Below are positions 1-11,604 of a stretch of DNA of 64,000 nucleotides, one piece after another. A program made the position numbers and the translations under genes. Source of the stretch: Sophora flavescens (Eukaryota; Streptophyta; Magnoliopsida; Fabales; Fabaceae); contig CM061065.1 of assembly GCA_030762895.1 (NCBI GenBank), forward strand, positions 74,289,676 through 74,353,675, read 5' to 3'. Each line of letters opens with the position of its first letter. The first letter of the stretch is position 1. The notes beneath the pieces were generated by a model that worked only from the letters and a program-made list of their open reading frames with translations, was not told the DNA's origin and did no database searches.

Positions 1-1
1 T

Positions 2-600
2 AACTCGTATGCATTGGTAATAGTAGATGATTACTCTAGATATACATGGACATATTTTCTATCTCATAAGAGTGATTCATTTGCTGCATTTAAGAAAATG
101 GCAAAATGGTACAAAATAAAAAGGACGTAAAAATTGTTTTTATAAGAAGTGATCATGGGGGAGAATTTCAAAATGAAATGTTTGAAAACTTTTGTCATGA
201 GCATGGCATTCAACATAATTTTTCTGCTCGTAGAACTCCACAACAAAATGGAGTAGTGGAAAGAAAGAATAGATCATTAGAGGAGATAGCAAGAACTATG
301 TTGAATGACTCTAGCTTGCCAAAACATTTTTGGGAAGATGCTGTCAATACAGTCTGCTATGTGCTAAGTAGAGTCTTGATAAGACCAATCTTAAAAAATA
401 CCCCTTATGAGCTTTACAAAGGAAGAAAACCAAATATAGTACATTTTCATGTTTTTGGGTGCAAATGCTTTGTTCTAAAAAATGGAAAGAATAATCATGG
501 AAAATTTGATGCAAAGACTAATGAAGGAGTTTTCCTAGGTTACTCCCTATCTAGTAAAGCATTTATAATATATAATAAGAGAACACAAACTATTAACTAA
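2..600 (+). pseudogene. Copia-1 integrase core (broken)
   Basis: This encodes the catalytic core of a copia integrase, which inserts element cDNA into nuclear DNA. Frame 2 at the window edge reads the first catalytic Asp in DDYSRYTW. The frame then shifts by about position 105-120 into frame 1, where RSDHGGEF gives the second Asp and QQNGVVERKN the catalytic Glu, so the D,D-35-E triad is visible. The copia GKKP-type region follows (YKGRKPNIVHFHVFGC, then GVFLGYS). A TAA at 598-600 interrupts the polyprotein. The zinc-finger part lies left of the window. It is one part of a gag-pol polyprotein and has no promoter of its own. Confidence 0.9.
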
Positions 601-2439
601 TCTGTGCATGTGACATTTGATGAGTCTAACCCCAAAAGGTTGGGAAAGGATTCTATTATTGATGATCTTGCAGATTCAATTGAGAAAACCATCTTAGAAG
701 AGCAACAAGACAATGAAGAAGATGAAAGCTTAAAGAATGAATTGCTATAGCAGGAGCAAATAGAACAACAGCCTGACCTACCAAAGGAATGGAGGACTGT
801 CAGAAATCATCCAATTGATAACCACATTGGTGAAATTACAAAGGGGGTAACTACTAGACAATCTCTTAGAAATGCTTGTAATAATATGGCAATTGTGTCT
901 CAATTAGAACCTAAGAACATAGATGATGCTATAATTGATGAACATTGGATGATGGCTATGCAACATAAGTTAAACCAGTTTGAAAGAAACCAAGTTTGGA
1001 AACTAGTGCCTAAACCCAAGAACTGTCAAGTAATAGGTACAAAATGGGTTTTTAGGAATAAAATAGATGAAAAGAATATAATGGTAAGAAACAAGGCTAG
1101 ATTGGTAGCCAAAGGGTATAACCAAGAAGAAGGCATAGATTATGATGAAACATATGCACCAGTAGCAAGATTATAAGCTATAAGGATGCTACTTGCTTAT
1201 GCTTGCATAATGAGATTTAAATTGTATCAAATGGATGTTAAGAGTGCTTTATTAAATGGATTTAGACAAGAGGAAGTGTTTGTTGGTTAACCACCTGGTT
1301 TTGAGAATAATGAATTGTCTAACCATGTTTATAAACTGTCTACATCACTATATGACTTAAAGCAAGCTCCTAGAGCTTGGTATGAATGGTTAAGTAATTT
1401 TCTCTTTGAAAAAGGATTTAAAAGAGGTAAAGTTGACACAACTTTGTCCAATAAGCAAAAGGCACACAACATTTTACTTGTACAAGTATATGTGGATGAT
1501 ATAATTTTTGGTGCCACTAATGAGCATTTGTACAATGAGTTTGCAAGTCTTATGCAGAGTAAGTTTGAAATGTCAATGATAGGTGAGCTGAACTTTTTCC
1601 TTGGACTTCAAATAAAGCAAACTAAAAATGGAATCTTTGTTAGCCAAACCAAGTACTGCGATGAGTTGATCAAGAAGTTTGGCATGAAAAATGCTAAGGA
1701 GATGGCTACTCCAATGAGTACCTCCTGTTATCTGGACAAGGATGAGCAAGGTAAACCTATTGATGTTTATAAATTCAGAGGTATGATAGGCTCACTACTT
1801 GATCTTACTGCTAGTAGGCCAGATATCATGTTTAGTGTATGCATGTGTGCTAGGTATCATGCAAATCCAAAAGAATCGTACTTAACAGCAGTTAAAAGGA
1901 TAATTAAGTATCTGTTAGGAACAAAAGACATGGGATTATGGTATCCCAAGGGAGCTACATGTACTTTAATTAGCTATTCAGACTCTGATTTTACTGGTTG
2001 TAAACTAGATAGAAAGAGTACTAGTGGAACTTGCCATTTACTAGGAAACTCATTAGTATCATGGTTCAAGAAGAAACAATTTAGTGTGGCTTTATCCACT
2101 ACAGAGGCTGAATATGTAGCAGCTGGTAGCTGTTGTGCACATGTTTTATGGATGAAACAACAATTAGTTGATTATGGTGTACAACTAAACAAAGTTCGTA
2201 TTAGATGTGACAATACAAGTGCAATTAACCTAACTAAGAATCCCATAATGCACTATAGAACTAAACACATAGAAATCAGACATCATTTCATTAGAGATCA
2301 TATTCAAAGTAGAGAAATTGAGATTGAATATGTCGATACAACTATGCAACTTGCTGATATTTTTACCAAGCCCTTGAACAAGGAAAGCTTTTTCTTCATT
2401 AGAAGAGAATTGGGCATAATCGATCAATCCTATATCTAA
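601..2439 (+). pseudogene. Copia-1 reverse transcriptase and RNase H (broken)
   Basis: This is the continuation of the polyprotein in frame 1, with stops at 598-600, 748-750, 1174-1176 and 1288-1290. An acidic linker (about 601-870) is followed by the copia RT start (KWVFRNK, KARLVAKGYNQ), the QMDVKSALLNG block, LYDLKQAPRAWY, and the catalytic YVDD at 1489-1500. RNase H follows with SYSDSDFTGC, STTEAEYVA and RCDNTSAI, and ends with ADIFTKPL near the stop at 2437-2439. The longest open stretch is 1315-2439. The catalytic residues survive, so the damage is by nonsense mutations rather than loss of domains. Copia rather than gypsy is certain from the IN-before-RT order. Confidence 0.93.
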
Positions 2440-2703
2440 TCTCTAAAGAAACAGGAGAAAATCTAAAAGGGGAGGAAAATTAATGGACGCACTTATTCTC
2501 TGATTTGTCCCTGCACCTATCCCTCTATCATGAACAATTTTATATGCTATGTTTGAATGTTTAAAATGCTTACCTTCTCTATTTCTTTGAATGTTTCTTT
2601 TCTTTACCTTTTTGATGATGCCAAAAGAGGGAGGAAAAAGTAAGATATAGAGAAAGGATAAAATAACAAATTATACATGCATCTGTTGAGGGGGAGCTAA
2701 GGA

Positions 2704-2788
2704 GTTTATAAGCTTACATGATTAATAGAGAGTAAATCAAATAAGAGGTTATAAGCTTACATGATTAATAGGGAGTAAATCAAATTCT
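2704..2788 (+). repeat. Tandem duplication of about 43 bp before the PPT
   Basis: Two adjacent near-identical copies share ATAAGCTTACATGATTAATA and GAGTAAATCAAAT. They lie in the 375-bp noncoding stretch between the RNase H stop and the polypurine tract. No coding potential is seen in 2440-2800. Confidence 0.85.
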
Positions 2789-2800
2789 GCTCTGATAATC

Positions 2801-2814
2801 AAAAGGGGGGATAT
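2801..2814 (+). promoter_or_regulatory. Polypurine tract of Copia-1
   Basis: AAAAGGGGGGATAT directly precedes the LTR start TGTTAG. This is the expected primer for plus-strand synthesis. An additional purine run (AAAAGGGGAGGAAAA) at about 2465-2479 may be a second, central-like tract. Confidence 0.85.
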
Positions 2815-3177
2815 TGTTAGATTCAATGACTAAAAGATTCTGACATATGACAAATACAACTTAATGTGTATGCAAGTGTTTAGTGTCAAATTGTAAAGAC
2901 AGGTAGCAAGCAATATTCAACAAGTTCAGTGAGCAATCAAAGGAGAATATTCAAGGAAGAACTTGGAGGAATCAAAGGGCAAGGACGAAGATCAAGGAAT
3001 CATCAAGAAAGAGTTTAAACGAAGAAATTAGTGTTGAGTCATAGATGTTTTGTAAGAGATGAAATCTCTTATTCACAAATAGCTCAATTAAGAAAGATGC
3101 ATGAAGAAAATCATTTTTCATAACCTGCATTAAAAGGAATAAGTTTTCGTTAATGAAAATGATTTTTGGAAAGAATA

Positions 3178-3475
3178 ATATAAGCGCTCGTCCAACACTG
3201 GAATTATATAAGCGCTCGTCCAACACTAGGAATAATAGAAGCGCTCCTCCAACAATGGTAAAAGTCAAGGCCCAAGAAAGTGGCAGAAGCTCACGTCTAC
3301 TGAAATGACAGAAGCTCACGTCTACTAAAGTGACAGAAGCACACGTCTACTAAAATGACACAAGCGCACGTCTATTAAAGTGACAAAAGTGCTCGTCCAC
3401 TAAAGTGATACAAGCGCTTGTCTACTAAAGTAATACAAACGCTCGTCTACTAGTTGGAGCACGTCCAATTACTTT
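3178..3475 (+). repeat. Degenerate about 22-bp repeats in U3 with CTCGTCTAC core
   Basis: About 11 spaced copies have the form (A)AGCGCTCGTCYAC or AGCTCACGTCTACT, with AAAGTGACA-like spacers. They occupy U3 about 215 bp upstream of the TATA box. The core CTCGTCTA is the reverse complement of the TAGACGAG repeated in the solo LTR at 35828-37279. Confidence 0.85.
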
Positions 3476-3689
3476 GTGTTAGTACTCCCGTCTGCTGACG
3501 TGGTAAATGGACGCAGCTATTTTTTTTAAGATGGACGCGGCTATTTTTCCAAATGGACTCGTTATTTTATGGACGCGAATTCTATAAGAACTATCAGAAT
3601 CTTATCTCAAGAACGAGAATCAAGAAAACAGGTTCTGTTAAATCAGATCCAAATCTGTTTTAATTGATCCCAACAACTATAACTTGTTT

Positions 3690-3699
3690 TCTATATAAA
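3690..3699 (+). promoter_or_regulatory. Probable TATA box of Copia-1 LTR
   Basis: The site is TCTATATAAAG, in the middle of the LTR downstream of the repeat array, as expected for the U3/R promoter. The assignment rests on motif and position only. Confidence 0.6.
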
Positions 3700-4459
3700 G
3701 ATGGATCAAAGGAACACTTTAAGAAGAATCATAACGAATAGCAAAAGAATTATAATGATACACATTTCATTCATTATCTTCATTGAGCTTACTGTGAAAA
3801 GAGTGTTTCAATACTCATAAGTGCTTCAATTTGTTTTATCTAACTATTGAGAGTTAGGAATCAACTTTTGTTTTTACTTTTCGATTGTAAAGAGAGAGGG
3901 AGTCTCTTTGAGTGACTAGGGTGAGGTATCCCTAAGGAAGAACATTGAGGCTCTTCAAAAGAGTGTGGTATCTCGAGGTGAAGGAGTGCTCCGTGGTGTA
4001 AAGGTTTTTCAAGCTACCTGGCAAAGCTTGTGTGTTAGTGTGTGAAATCCCACAGGTGGAGTGGGAACTAGATGTAGGTCACAGTGGTGGTGATCGAACC
4101 AGGATAAATCTGATTGTGTAGTATCTCTAAACTCAGATTCTTTAATTTCTATTTATAATCAAGAACCTGTGATTTTGATGTTTAAAGTTCAAATATAATT
4201 TCTGTTCTTGATATGTATAAATTGTATTTTGTTATTACCGAGTTATTGAACTTGAACCTATTCGTTATTAATATTTCTTATCCTCATCACCTTCTATTCA
4301 AGATTTTGTAAAAACCCTTCATCGATTTTATAAAAGATCCTGAGAACACAAATCCGCAACTCTGATTTATAAAGCTTTGTGAAAAAGTTTTAAGAGGGAA
4401 ATATTTTCTTTGAAAACTCAATTCACCCCCTCTCTTGAGTCGTTGAAGGAAAAACAACA

Positions 4460-6286
4460 GGCCGGACTACATCCCCAAGGTTCGCAGAACCGTCCCTCTC
4501 CATATTCCGTACCCACACCTGGGTACACCAACCTCCCGTGACTCCCAATCACACGGCCCGCTACTTTGGTAACTTATGCAATGCACAAACATCCTAAGTT
4601 GACACATGTACCAAACTCATTCCTACATTCTTCACGATACCAACGTATCCACAGCTCAACACGGTACCCATATACCGTTATCCAACATCAAACCAAACAG
4701 AGTACCCTTATGGTGTCAACTAGGGTTCTAACATCATCACAACGAGACAATCTTCCTCAACAACCATGACATACATATATATATATCAATAATAAATATA
4801 TCCAAACAACATATTAAGCATGTTATCACAGATCAAATGTCAAACATCACAACATCCATAAACACATAAAGCAGATATCCCATGCATCCTCAAGCAGATA
4901 AACTTAAAACACTCTTTTGCCCTAATGTCGACAAGTCTACGATAATTAAACCCAAAGTATCATTTCAAATCATTTTAAAGTGGGGTTTAACCATCATCGA
5001 CTACTCGACAACTACTACGGTCTGGGGCACCCTACGCAGACAAAATAACATGCTATATCGAGCTTGCCTCCTCGGCGTGATAATCACTTTCTCCCCACCT
5101 TACTGACGCGCGTACTTCCCCTAAAAGCTTCGATTGCCTCTGCGCTATCGGCACGAACCTCGATATTCTTTCCAATAACAACCTTGAATCTGATATTGAC
5201 ACCCCTGTTATGTGCATTGGACCAAAAATTATCCCGAGCACACGCACGAGGTCCAAAAATAGCCAGAAACACAAACAATCGCAGAATCAACAACCAACCA
5301 ACACAAATTGAAACGATGATCGGAAACAATTTAAACACAAGAAACCAAAGAAGAAACTTACCAAAACGATGGCTGTCCTAAGAAGTCAGATTTGGCTTCG
5401 AGCCCGAAGTTGAATTCCCGTTGGATTGAGTTGACCGGAAAAAAACCCGTAACAGCCTAAAACGCGTCGAAAACGATATCGGGACTAAGAATATGAATAG
5501 AACGAATTTAAGTAACTTTAAAAGGATAAACGTCAAAGGTACAAACACTGAATTAACTTGACAAAAATAACATGCAAAGACACAACGTTGAAGATGTCGA
5601 AGCCTTGAACACGAATACGCGATCGGTTTGAAAGCCGACAACCGAAACCACCTTAACTCAAGCTTATGTATGGCACGAAAATGGCTGCCTTTAGGAGAGT
5701 TTCTATTCACTATTCTTCTCTGGGTTTTGCGCCAAAAAGAACATAAGAAGATGATGCTGATGCATGCATTTGCTTTTATATTACCTAGTTTAGGATTATT
5801 CAATTATTATCTTAGTTTTAGTAGAAGACAAGTGTCCTTACATGGTTAATTTAGATAACATAGTGAGCTATGTGTCATCCTTTTAGATGCTTTAGGTGTC
5901 ATACATGCAAGGCTAGTGGAGTGTGAGGTGGAATACATGCAAGGCTAGTGGAGTGTAATGTGGCATACGTGCAAGGCTAGTGAGGTGTGAGGTGGCACCA
6001 CCATGACCACTTTCCTCCCGGTCACGACACGTGTCACTACGTGTTGCTCCGTTGGCACAACCGGGTATTTTCTTCTATATCTTCCCTACTTTGCTAGAAT
6101 ATTTTTCTTAATTATTTTAGTCAACTCTTAAAACAAATATTGTACTCATCCTGACCTAATTTTAATGTTCCGATTTTCCTCAAACTTGAAACGCAAGCTA
6201 ACTAACACCTAAGGAACATGATTAAGTCTTTAATAATTATCCTTAACCTCTTCCTTAAACCGTAATCATGAAATCGGGGTGTTACA
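4460..6286 (-). repeat. LTR-A: gypsy LTR, R/U5 side truncated by Copia-1
   Basis: The right end GGGGTGTTACA (TGTAACACCCC when read on the minus strand) is the U3 terminus of a Del/Tekay-like LTR, and GCAAT follows at 6287-6291. Positions 4463-5316 match the Gyp-1 5' LTR (about 21918-22410 plus 31421-31804), so both are one family. It sits exactly inside the integrase reading frame of fragment X, so it is an insertion. Its inner part and element body lie left of Copia-1, outside the window. A minus-strand TATA candidate (TATAAAAGC) lies at 5773-5782. Confidence 0.8.
5896..5991 (-). repeat. Three tandem 32-bp repeats in U3 of LTR-A
   Basis: Units start at 5896, 5928 and 5960, each containing CATGCAAGGCTAGTG or a close variant. 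On the minus strand they lie upstream of the TATA candidate at 5773-5782, a usual place for U3 enhancer repeats. Confidence 0.88.
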
Positions 6287-7416
6287 GCAATACTGTCCCA
6301 CTTCCATTCTGGGATACTCAAAGGTTGCAACTTTCCTGATGGTTTTTGGTGTTCTATCTTAGCCTTTTGGCACACTAAACATGCATACACAAACTCAAAC
6401 ACATCTTTCTTCATCATAGGCCACCAAAACATCCTCTTTAAATCCTGATACATCTTAGTGGCACTTGGGTGCACACTCAGTCCACTCCTATGTCCTTCTT
6501 CAAGGACCAACTTCTCAAGCTCCGGGACGTCTGGTATACAGATCCTGTCTTTGAACCTCAAAACTCCATCACTTCCGTCCTTAAAACTAAGGTCTCTACC
6601 TTGAGCAAGCAACTCCCTCTGGTTTAAGAAAAACTTATCTAACCTTTGGCATTCTCTAACTTGATCCATCAAACTGTTGGTAACCTTCAAGGTTCCAAGC
6701 CTAATGCTCTTAGGGGTAACTTCCCAAGCTAAACTCAGGTCTCTAAATTCCTCAATCAGATCCATCTCCCTAACCATCAAAGCGGAGACGTGCAAGGTTT
6801 TTCTACTTAAAGCATCAACCACTACATTATCCTTTCTTGGGTGGTAGGTTAGATCAAATTCGTAATCCTTAAGGAACTCCATCCACCTACGTTGCCTCAT
6901 ATTGAGCTCTTTCTGGTCAAACAAATATTTCAAACTCTTATGATCACTAAAAACCTCGAACTTAGCTCCATACAGGTAATGCCTCAAAAACTTCAAGGTG
7001 AACACCACAGCTCCTAACTCTAGGTCATGGGTAGGATAGTTCTTCTCGTGGATTTTCTACTACCTAGAAGCATAAGCTACTACCTTACCATCTTGCATCA
7101 ACACTCCACCTAAACCTTGCTTTGATGTATCACAATACACTACGAAAGGCCTACTAGGATTGGGTAAAACCAAAACTGGTGCTGATGTTAATCTATCCTT
7201 CAAGGTTTGGAAACTCTCCTCGCACTTAGAGTCCCACACAAACAACCGTCCCTTCTTGGTGAGATGGGTTAAGGGTAATGCCAACTTAGAAAAGCCTTCT
7301 ATAAACCTCCTATAGTACCTTGCTAAACCCAAGAAACTTCTAACCTCGATCACTGACTTTGGCGCTTCCCACTAGAGCAACGTCTCTACTTTAGTCGGGT
7401 CCATGACTATTCCACC
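6287..7416 (-). pseudogene. Fragment X: gypsy pol piece (RT end, RNase H, integrase zinc finger)
   Basis: Read right to left. 7060-7416 has the RT tail and connection (EVRSFLGLARYYRRFIEGF) and the RNase H start (FVVYCDTSKQGLGGVLMQ). 6287-7008 has the RNase H end (FSDHKSLKYLFDQKELNMRQ, DALSRKTLH) and the H2C2 zinc finger (GHRSGLSVH..., YACLVCQKAKIEHQ). The frame breaks at 7009-7059. It resembles Gyp-2 (for example ALSRKTLHVSALMVREMDL), not Gyp-1, so it is a fragment of a Gyp-2-type element. It is cut on the left by LTR-A and on the right by the Gyp-1 U3 piece. Confidence 0.88.
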
Positions 7417-7625
7417 GACCTAATTCTAATGTTCTAAGTCTCAATTAATTAATTAATTGACCGATTAATCACTCAGTTTGCGTCTATTTGCGTTCTAGAC
7501 CAGTTTCAGCTCCGATTTTCCTCAAACTTGAAACACAAGCTAACTAACACCTAAGGAACATAATTAAGTCTTTAATTATCCTTTATCTCTTCCTTAAACC
7601 TTAATCAAGAAATCGGGGTGTTACA
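7417..7625 (-). repeat. Gyp-1 3' LTR remnant (U3 start only)
   Basis: It ends GGGGTGTTACA at 7625 next to the polypurine tract. It matches 6150-6286 of LTR-A, which lacks about 70-80 bp present here (about 7435-7510). The left edge at 7416/7417 is a sharp change into fragment X. Confidence 0.82.
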
Positions 7626-7648
7626 ATACTACCCCCCCCCCCCCCCCC
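7626..7648 (-). promoter_or_regulatory. Polypurine tract of Gyp-1, expanded to a C17 run
   Basis: On the plus strand this reads ATACTA followed by 17 consecutive C (7632-7648), so the minus strand has a long G run next to the LTR. That is the position of the plus-strand primer. The run length is unusual and prone to sequencing error. Confidence 0.75.
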
Positions 7649-8834
7649 AAAAAATAAATTTCGTCGTCGAAATTTAAATAAGTTACCTCAGAAGAACAGA
7701 TGAGGATACTGTTGTTGCATGTCCGCTTCTCTTTCCCATGTGGCATCTCAAGTAACAGCATCCCGTATGACCTTCACCAGGGGAATTTGCTTTCCGCGAA
7801 GTTCCTTGACCTGTCGATCCTCAATCCGTACAGGCAAAGCTTCATACTCAAGGTTCTCTCTTATCTAGATTGACTCAGGCTCTATGACGTGCGATGGATC
7901 AGGATGATATTTACGAATTTGAGAGACGTGAAAGACGTCATGGATATTGTATAGGCTGGGTGGTAAGGCTTTCTGATAGGCTACAGGACCAATTCGGCAA
8001 AGAATTTGAAATTGTCCGATAAAACGAGGGGTAAGCTTCCTGGATTTTATTGCTCTGCAAATTCCAGTTCTTGGAGTGACTCTCATGAACACATGGTCGC
8101 CTTCTTGGAATTCCAAAGATCTTTTCCTCTTATCACTGTAGCTCTTCTGCCTATCGCTCGCTGCTTTCATCTTTTCCCTGATCTAGAGGACTTGCTCCGT
8201 TGTTTGTTGTACCACCTCTGGTCCAATTCATTGATTCTCACCTGTTTCATACCAACAGAGAGGTGTCCTGCACTTCCTTCCGTATAGTGCTTCATACGGT
8301 GCCATGCCAATACTCGAGTGGAAACTATTGTTGTACATGAATTCAATCAGTGGAAGAAATTCATCCCAACTCCCTATGTGTTCCAGTACACATGCTCTTA
8401 ACAAATTTTCCAAAGACTGAATCGTCCTTTCCGACTGACCATCCGTCTGAGGATGATAAGCCGAACTCATCCGTAATTTAGTTCCCAACGAACTGTTTAA
8501 AGTTTTCCAAAACCTTGAAGTAAATCTCGGATCTCTATCTGAGATTATATTTGCTGGCACACCATGCAGCCTCACTATCTCATTGATGTACAACCGGGTT
8601 AACTTTTCCAAAGAGAACCTTTGATTGATAGGCAGGAAGTGAGAACTTTTCGTCTGCCTGTCAATTATTACCCAAATTGCATCAAGCTTCTTTTGCGTCT
8701 TAGGCAAACCTGACATAAAGTCCATTGCGATATTGTCCCATTTCCATTCTGGGACATCCAGCGATTGTAATAATCATGCTGGCTTCTTGTGTTCGATCTT
8801 CACCTTCTGACACACCAAGCAGGACTCGACATAC
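7649..8834 (-). pseudogene. Gyp-1 integrase, core and C-terminal region
   Basis: The integrase core lies at 8228-8725: the first Asp is in AIWVIIDRQTKSSHFLP, the second in IISDRDPRFTSRFW, and the Glu in TDGQSERTIQSLE. Downstream at 7865-8170 is the C-terminal GPY-like module (KLTPRFIGQFQILCRIGPVA, then VFHVSQIRKY), typical of the Del/Tekay chromoviruses. A chromodomain is not recognisable in 7649-7864. The frame is broken between 8170 and 8228. Upstream, 8726-8834 encodes the end of the zinc-finger region, interrupted at 8834 by Gyp-2 and resumed at 17334. Confidence 0.9.
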
Positions 8835-9989
8835 TGTGACACCCTCTACCCCGCATATGATATAAGGAATTAAATATATAAAGATAAGATATATCATCAT
8901 GCATTTTCATTTAATTCAAATGAAAGGTCCATGGGTAGAAAGGTCCCACATGAACATTAACAACAACGCAGAAATAAACCTTGAGTTTTAGGGAAAATAA
9001 AAACATAAAGCAATAACATATCATCCAACTCCGATGTCACATTCAAAGTTGGTATAAAAGGGTTCCGAAATAAATCCACTGAATACAAAACCACTAAATA
9101 ACTAAAACTGATAAAACTAAGCATCCGACTAAGTCGTGGCTCCTCGGAGTCACTCCTCAACAGGCTGCTCACCGTTCTCTGCAAAGTGCCAATAAGGCCA
9201 AACAAACAAACATAAGAGGCGAGTAAGAAAACATATAATCATAATGGCATAGAGATAGGAAGCAAGATTAACATACATCAAGGAACAACAACAACATAGG
9301 CATAGATGTACATAGTAAGCACCATATCATTCATCATAAATCAACCAAGTATGCTATGCGGTGCAAAGCAACACTATTCCGCCACTCCATTACGCATGTG
9401 GATCCAGCTAACTCAAGATGTCAACTTTGGAGTTACATATCTGTATTGGCCATAAAAGCACCAATACCGGCAGTTCCCCAAACCATGGAGGAACCCCTTG
9501 GATAGCCGACATATCATAACTGGATACGCCACCTCGGGGGCGCACGGTTCACCAAACCATAGGTGAACCACCCGAGACTTTGGCCAAATCATCATAACTT
9601 GGACGACCTCCCCTATGTTGAACATCCCCCTCAACATTAACTCCAATGCTCTATGCAAATGGCACAACAACAAACAAGGCAACCACCTCCTTTGCTTGGG
9701 CCTAAAAGCACCAAAAGACTTATCACCAACATCAACACCTTAGACCCAAACCGTGGGGTCAAGGTCCTCTTGGCCAAAAAGAACCAAAGTGTGTCAACTT
9801 AACAACACCTCGACCATGAAGCATTGAGGCCACTTTTGCCAAAACCTAACCAATTCATCTTTATAATCCTCTTAATTAATCTTTAACCAAGTTATCAAAT
9901 TCCCATTATTTAGTTGGTATACTCACATATCAATATTGGGGATAATTGGGGTAAAAACCCCTTACATTCCTTTAATTCAGATTCTGTCC

Positions 9990-10165
9990 AGGAGGGGACA
10001 CACGAGCATGCTTGTCCCGTGCACAGTCGTCTTTGCCTCATAAGTGAAGCACGATCGTGCTTCCTATTATGCACAGACGTGCTTCGACGCACGGTCGTGC
10101 TTTTGGAATTAAAACTTGGGAACACGGCTGTGCTCCCCATTCAGCACGGCCTTGCTCCTGGGGCC
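9990..10165 (-). repeat. Palindrome array (AGCACGNYCGTGCT type), transcribed side
   Basis: Copies include AAGCACGATCGTGCTT, GCACAGACGTGCTT, GCACGGTCGTGCTT and GAACACGGCTGTGCTC. On the minus strand this array lies downstream of the TATA candidate, so it is probably transcribed. The same array recurs in the other LTR at about 15950-16145. Confidence 0.85.
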
Positions 10166-11034
10166 AACCATGTTGTTCTGGGCAGAACAGAGCCTAATCT
10201 TAGGTTATAAACTGCCTAAACACTCTTAAATCAAGCCTATGGTCTTAAACTAAACCAGTTAAACTGGAATCTCACATTTGCTAACAGTCCACAATTAATT
10301 AACGTCCTTAGATAATTATTCCATAATTACTATGTTAATAAGGAGTCCTAAATTAACGAATTAGGGCCATATTAACATGTTACCTTAACCAACATAAATC
10401 AACCCAAACTGTCTCAATAACAACAACTTCGACCAACAGATCATGGCATGTTATCAACGAACATAATCAACAAAATAGGTACAACATCATAACCATGAAA
10501 TAAACATAACAAACTCATAATAGACATATTCAACATACTAATATAGCCAATAACATACAAATAACTTACCACAACATCAATAATAATAATAAGCATATTA
10601 GAGACATGACATTTATCATATAACAACTCAATAGGGTCCTTGGAACCCCTCATCATACGCTACCCCTTGCCTAGAGATTATACTATTCTTATCCTCATAC
10701 CTGGGATGAAGGTTTCCACTCGCTAAACACCAACAGCAACCCGGACACGTTCCTTTAAGCGGCTCAACAACCTCCAAGTCTTGGCCAAACTAAAAATGGT
10801 AACCAATTAGTTTCCAAATCAAGAACAAGAAAAGGGAAACTAAAAAGGAACAAAATTTAGCTTTACTAGGATGACAACGCCAACTAAATCTTTCCAAAGA
10901 GCCTCAAAACACCAACAAGGTTAGGGTTTAAGAGAAAATAGGGAAGAAATTCGTAGTAGGGTGGCTGCTAGGTTAGAAATAGGGTTCCAAAGTGAACCTT
11001 CAGTTTCTGTGCCAACTATATAAAGGCTTCACCT

Positions 11035-11212
11035 GAGCACGGTCATGCTCCTCAGTAAGCACAGTCGTGCTGGACTTAGCGTCAGCGAGACGTGGTCCAA
11101 ACTGTGAGCACGGGCATGCTCATTATTGAGCACGGGAGTGCTCGACTTAAACTTGGCAATGCGCGGCTGACTTTAAGCATGAGCGTCCTGGCTAATGAGC
11201 ACGGGCGTGTTC
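11035..11212 (-). repeat. Palindrome array just upstream of the Gyp-2 TATA box
   Basis: Six spaced copies include GAGCACGGTCATGCTC (11035), AGCACAGTCGTGCT, GAGCACGGGCATGCTC and GAGCACGGGAGTGCTC. The minus-strand TATA candidate (TTTATATAG) is at 11015-11025. The equivalent in the 5' LTR is about 17022-17200. Confidence 0.85.
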
Positions 11213-11343
11213 ATGTACCAAAAAGGGACTTTTAAACCAAAAATCCCACTAAGCCCTTAGCCAATAATTCTAACTTAACACTTCAAGCTTAAACAATCAA
11301 ACAAGCATATATAAAAGCACTTAACGGAAAACGGGGTGTTACA

Positions 11344-11360
11344 ATTCCACCTCCTTTATA
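11344..11360 (-). promoter_or_regulatory. Polypurine tract of Gyp-2
   Basis: The minus strand reads TATAAAGGAGGTGGAAT immediately before the LTR start TGTAACACCCC. Position and purine content fit the plus-strand primer. Positions 11361-11604 are noncoding or decayed sequence between it and the integrase tail. Confidence 0.75.
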
Positions 11361-11604
11361 AAAATTTCGTCCTTGAAACTTCTACATACCTTAAGTGAAA
11401 AGGTGCGGGTATGCTTCCATCATCTTGTTTTCTAGCTACCATGTATCACTTTCCTCAGTAGCCCCGCTCCAAACGACTTTGACCAAAGGGATCTCTTTGC
11501 CTCTTAGTTGCTTCACCCTCCTATCCTTGACTCGAATGGGTAACACCTCAAAAGTCAAGTTCTCTTTTAACTGTATGGCATCGGGGACTATCACGTGACT
11601 AGGG

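Larger units (their letters stand above)
1..4459 (+). mobile_element. Copia-1: Ty1/copia LTR retrotransposon, right part
   Basis: Domain order integrase, reverse transcriptase, RNase H, polypurine tract, 3' LTR is diagnostic of Ty1/copia. The gag, protease and 5' LTR lie left of the window. The element ends at 4459, where the LTR terminus (..AACAACA) abuts LTR-A sequence. The target duplication cannot be checked because the left end is missing. The LTR is related along its length to that of Copia-2 (22411-31420). Pol carries four in-frame stops and at least one frameshift, so the copy is dead. Confidence 0.93.
2815..4459 (+). repeat. Copia-1 3' LTR, 1645 bp
   Basis: It starts TGTTAGATTCAATGAC after the polypurine tract and ends AACAACA. 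It aligns in reverse to the Copia-2 LTRs, for example in the region describing TCAATTCACCCCC near 4419 and the start TTCAATGACT. It contains a degenerate repeat array (3178-3475) and a TATA box near 3691. No open reading frame of note is seen. Confidence 0.92.
8835..11343 (-). repeat. Gyp-2 3' LTR, 2509 bp
   Basis: It starts TGTGACACCCTCTACCCC and ends AACGGGGTGTTACA on the plus strand. It matches the 5' LTR at 14777-17328. It holds two arrays of short palindromes related to GAGCACGGTCGTGCTC, at about 9990-10165 and 11035-11212, on either side of a minus-strand TATA candidate (11015-11025). No gene is seen; reading frames in it are incidental. Confidence 0.95.

Noticed and set aside
9413..9682. 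Reading frames in the Gyp-2 LTR (also 15360-15659)
   Set aside because: Both LTR copies have them only because they are duplicates. There are no motifs and lengths differ through indels.
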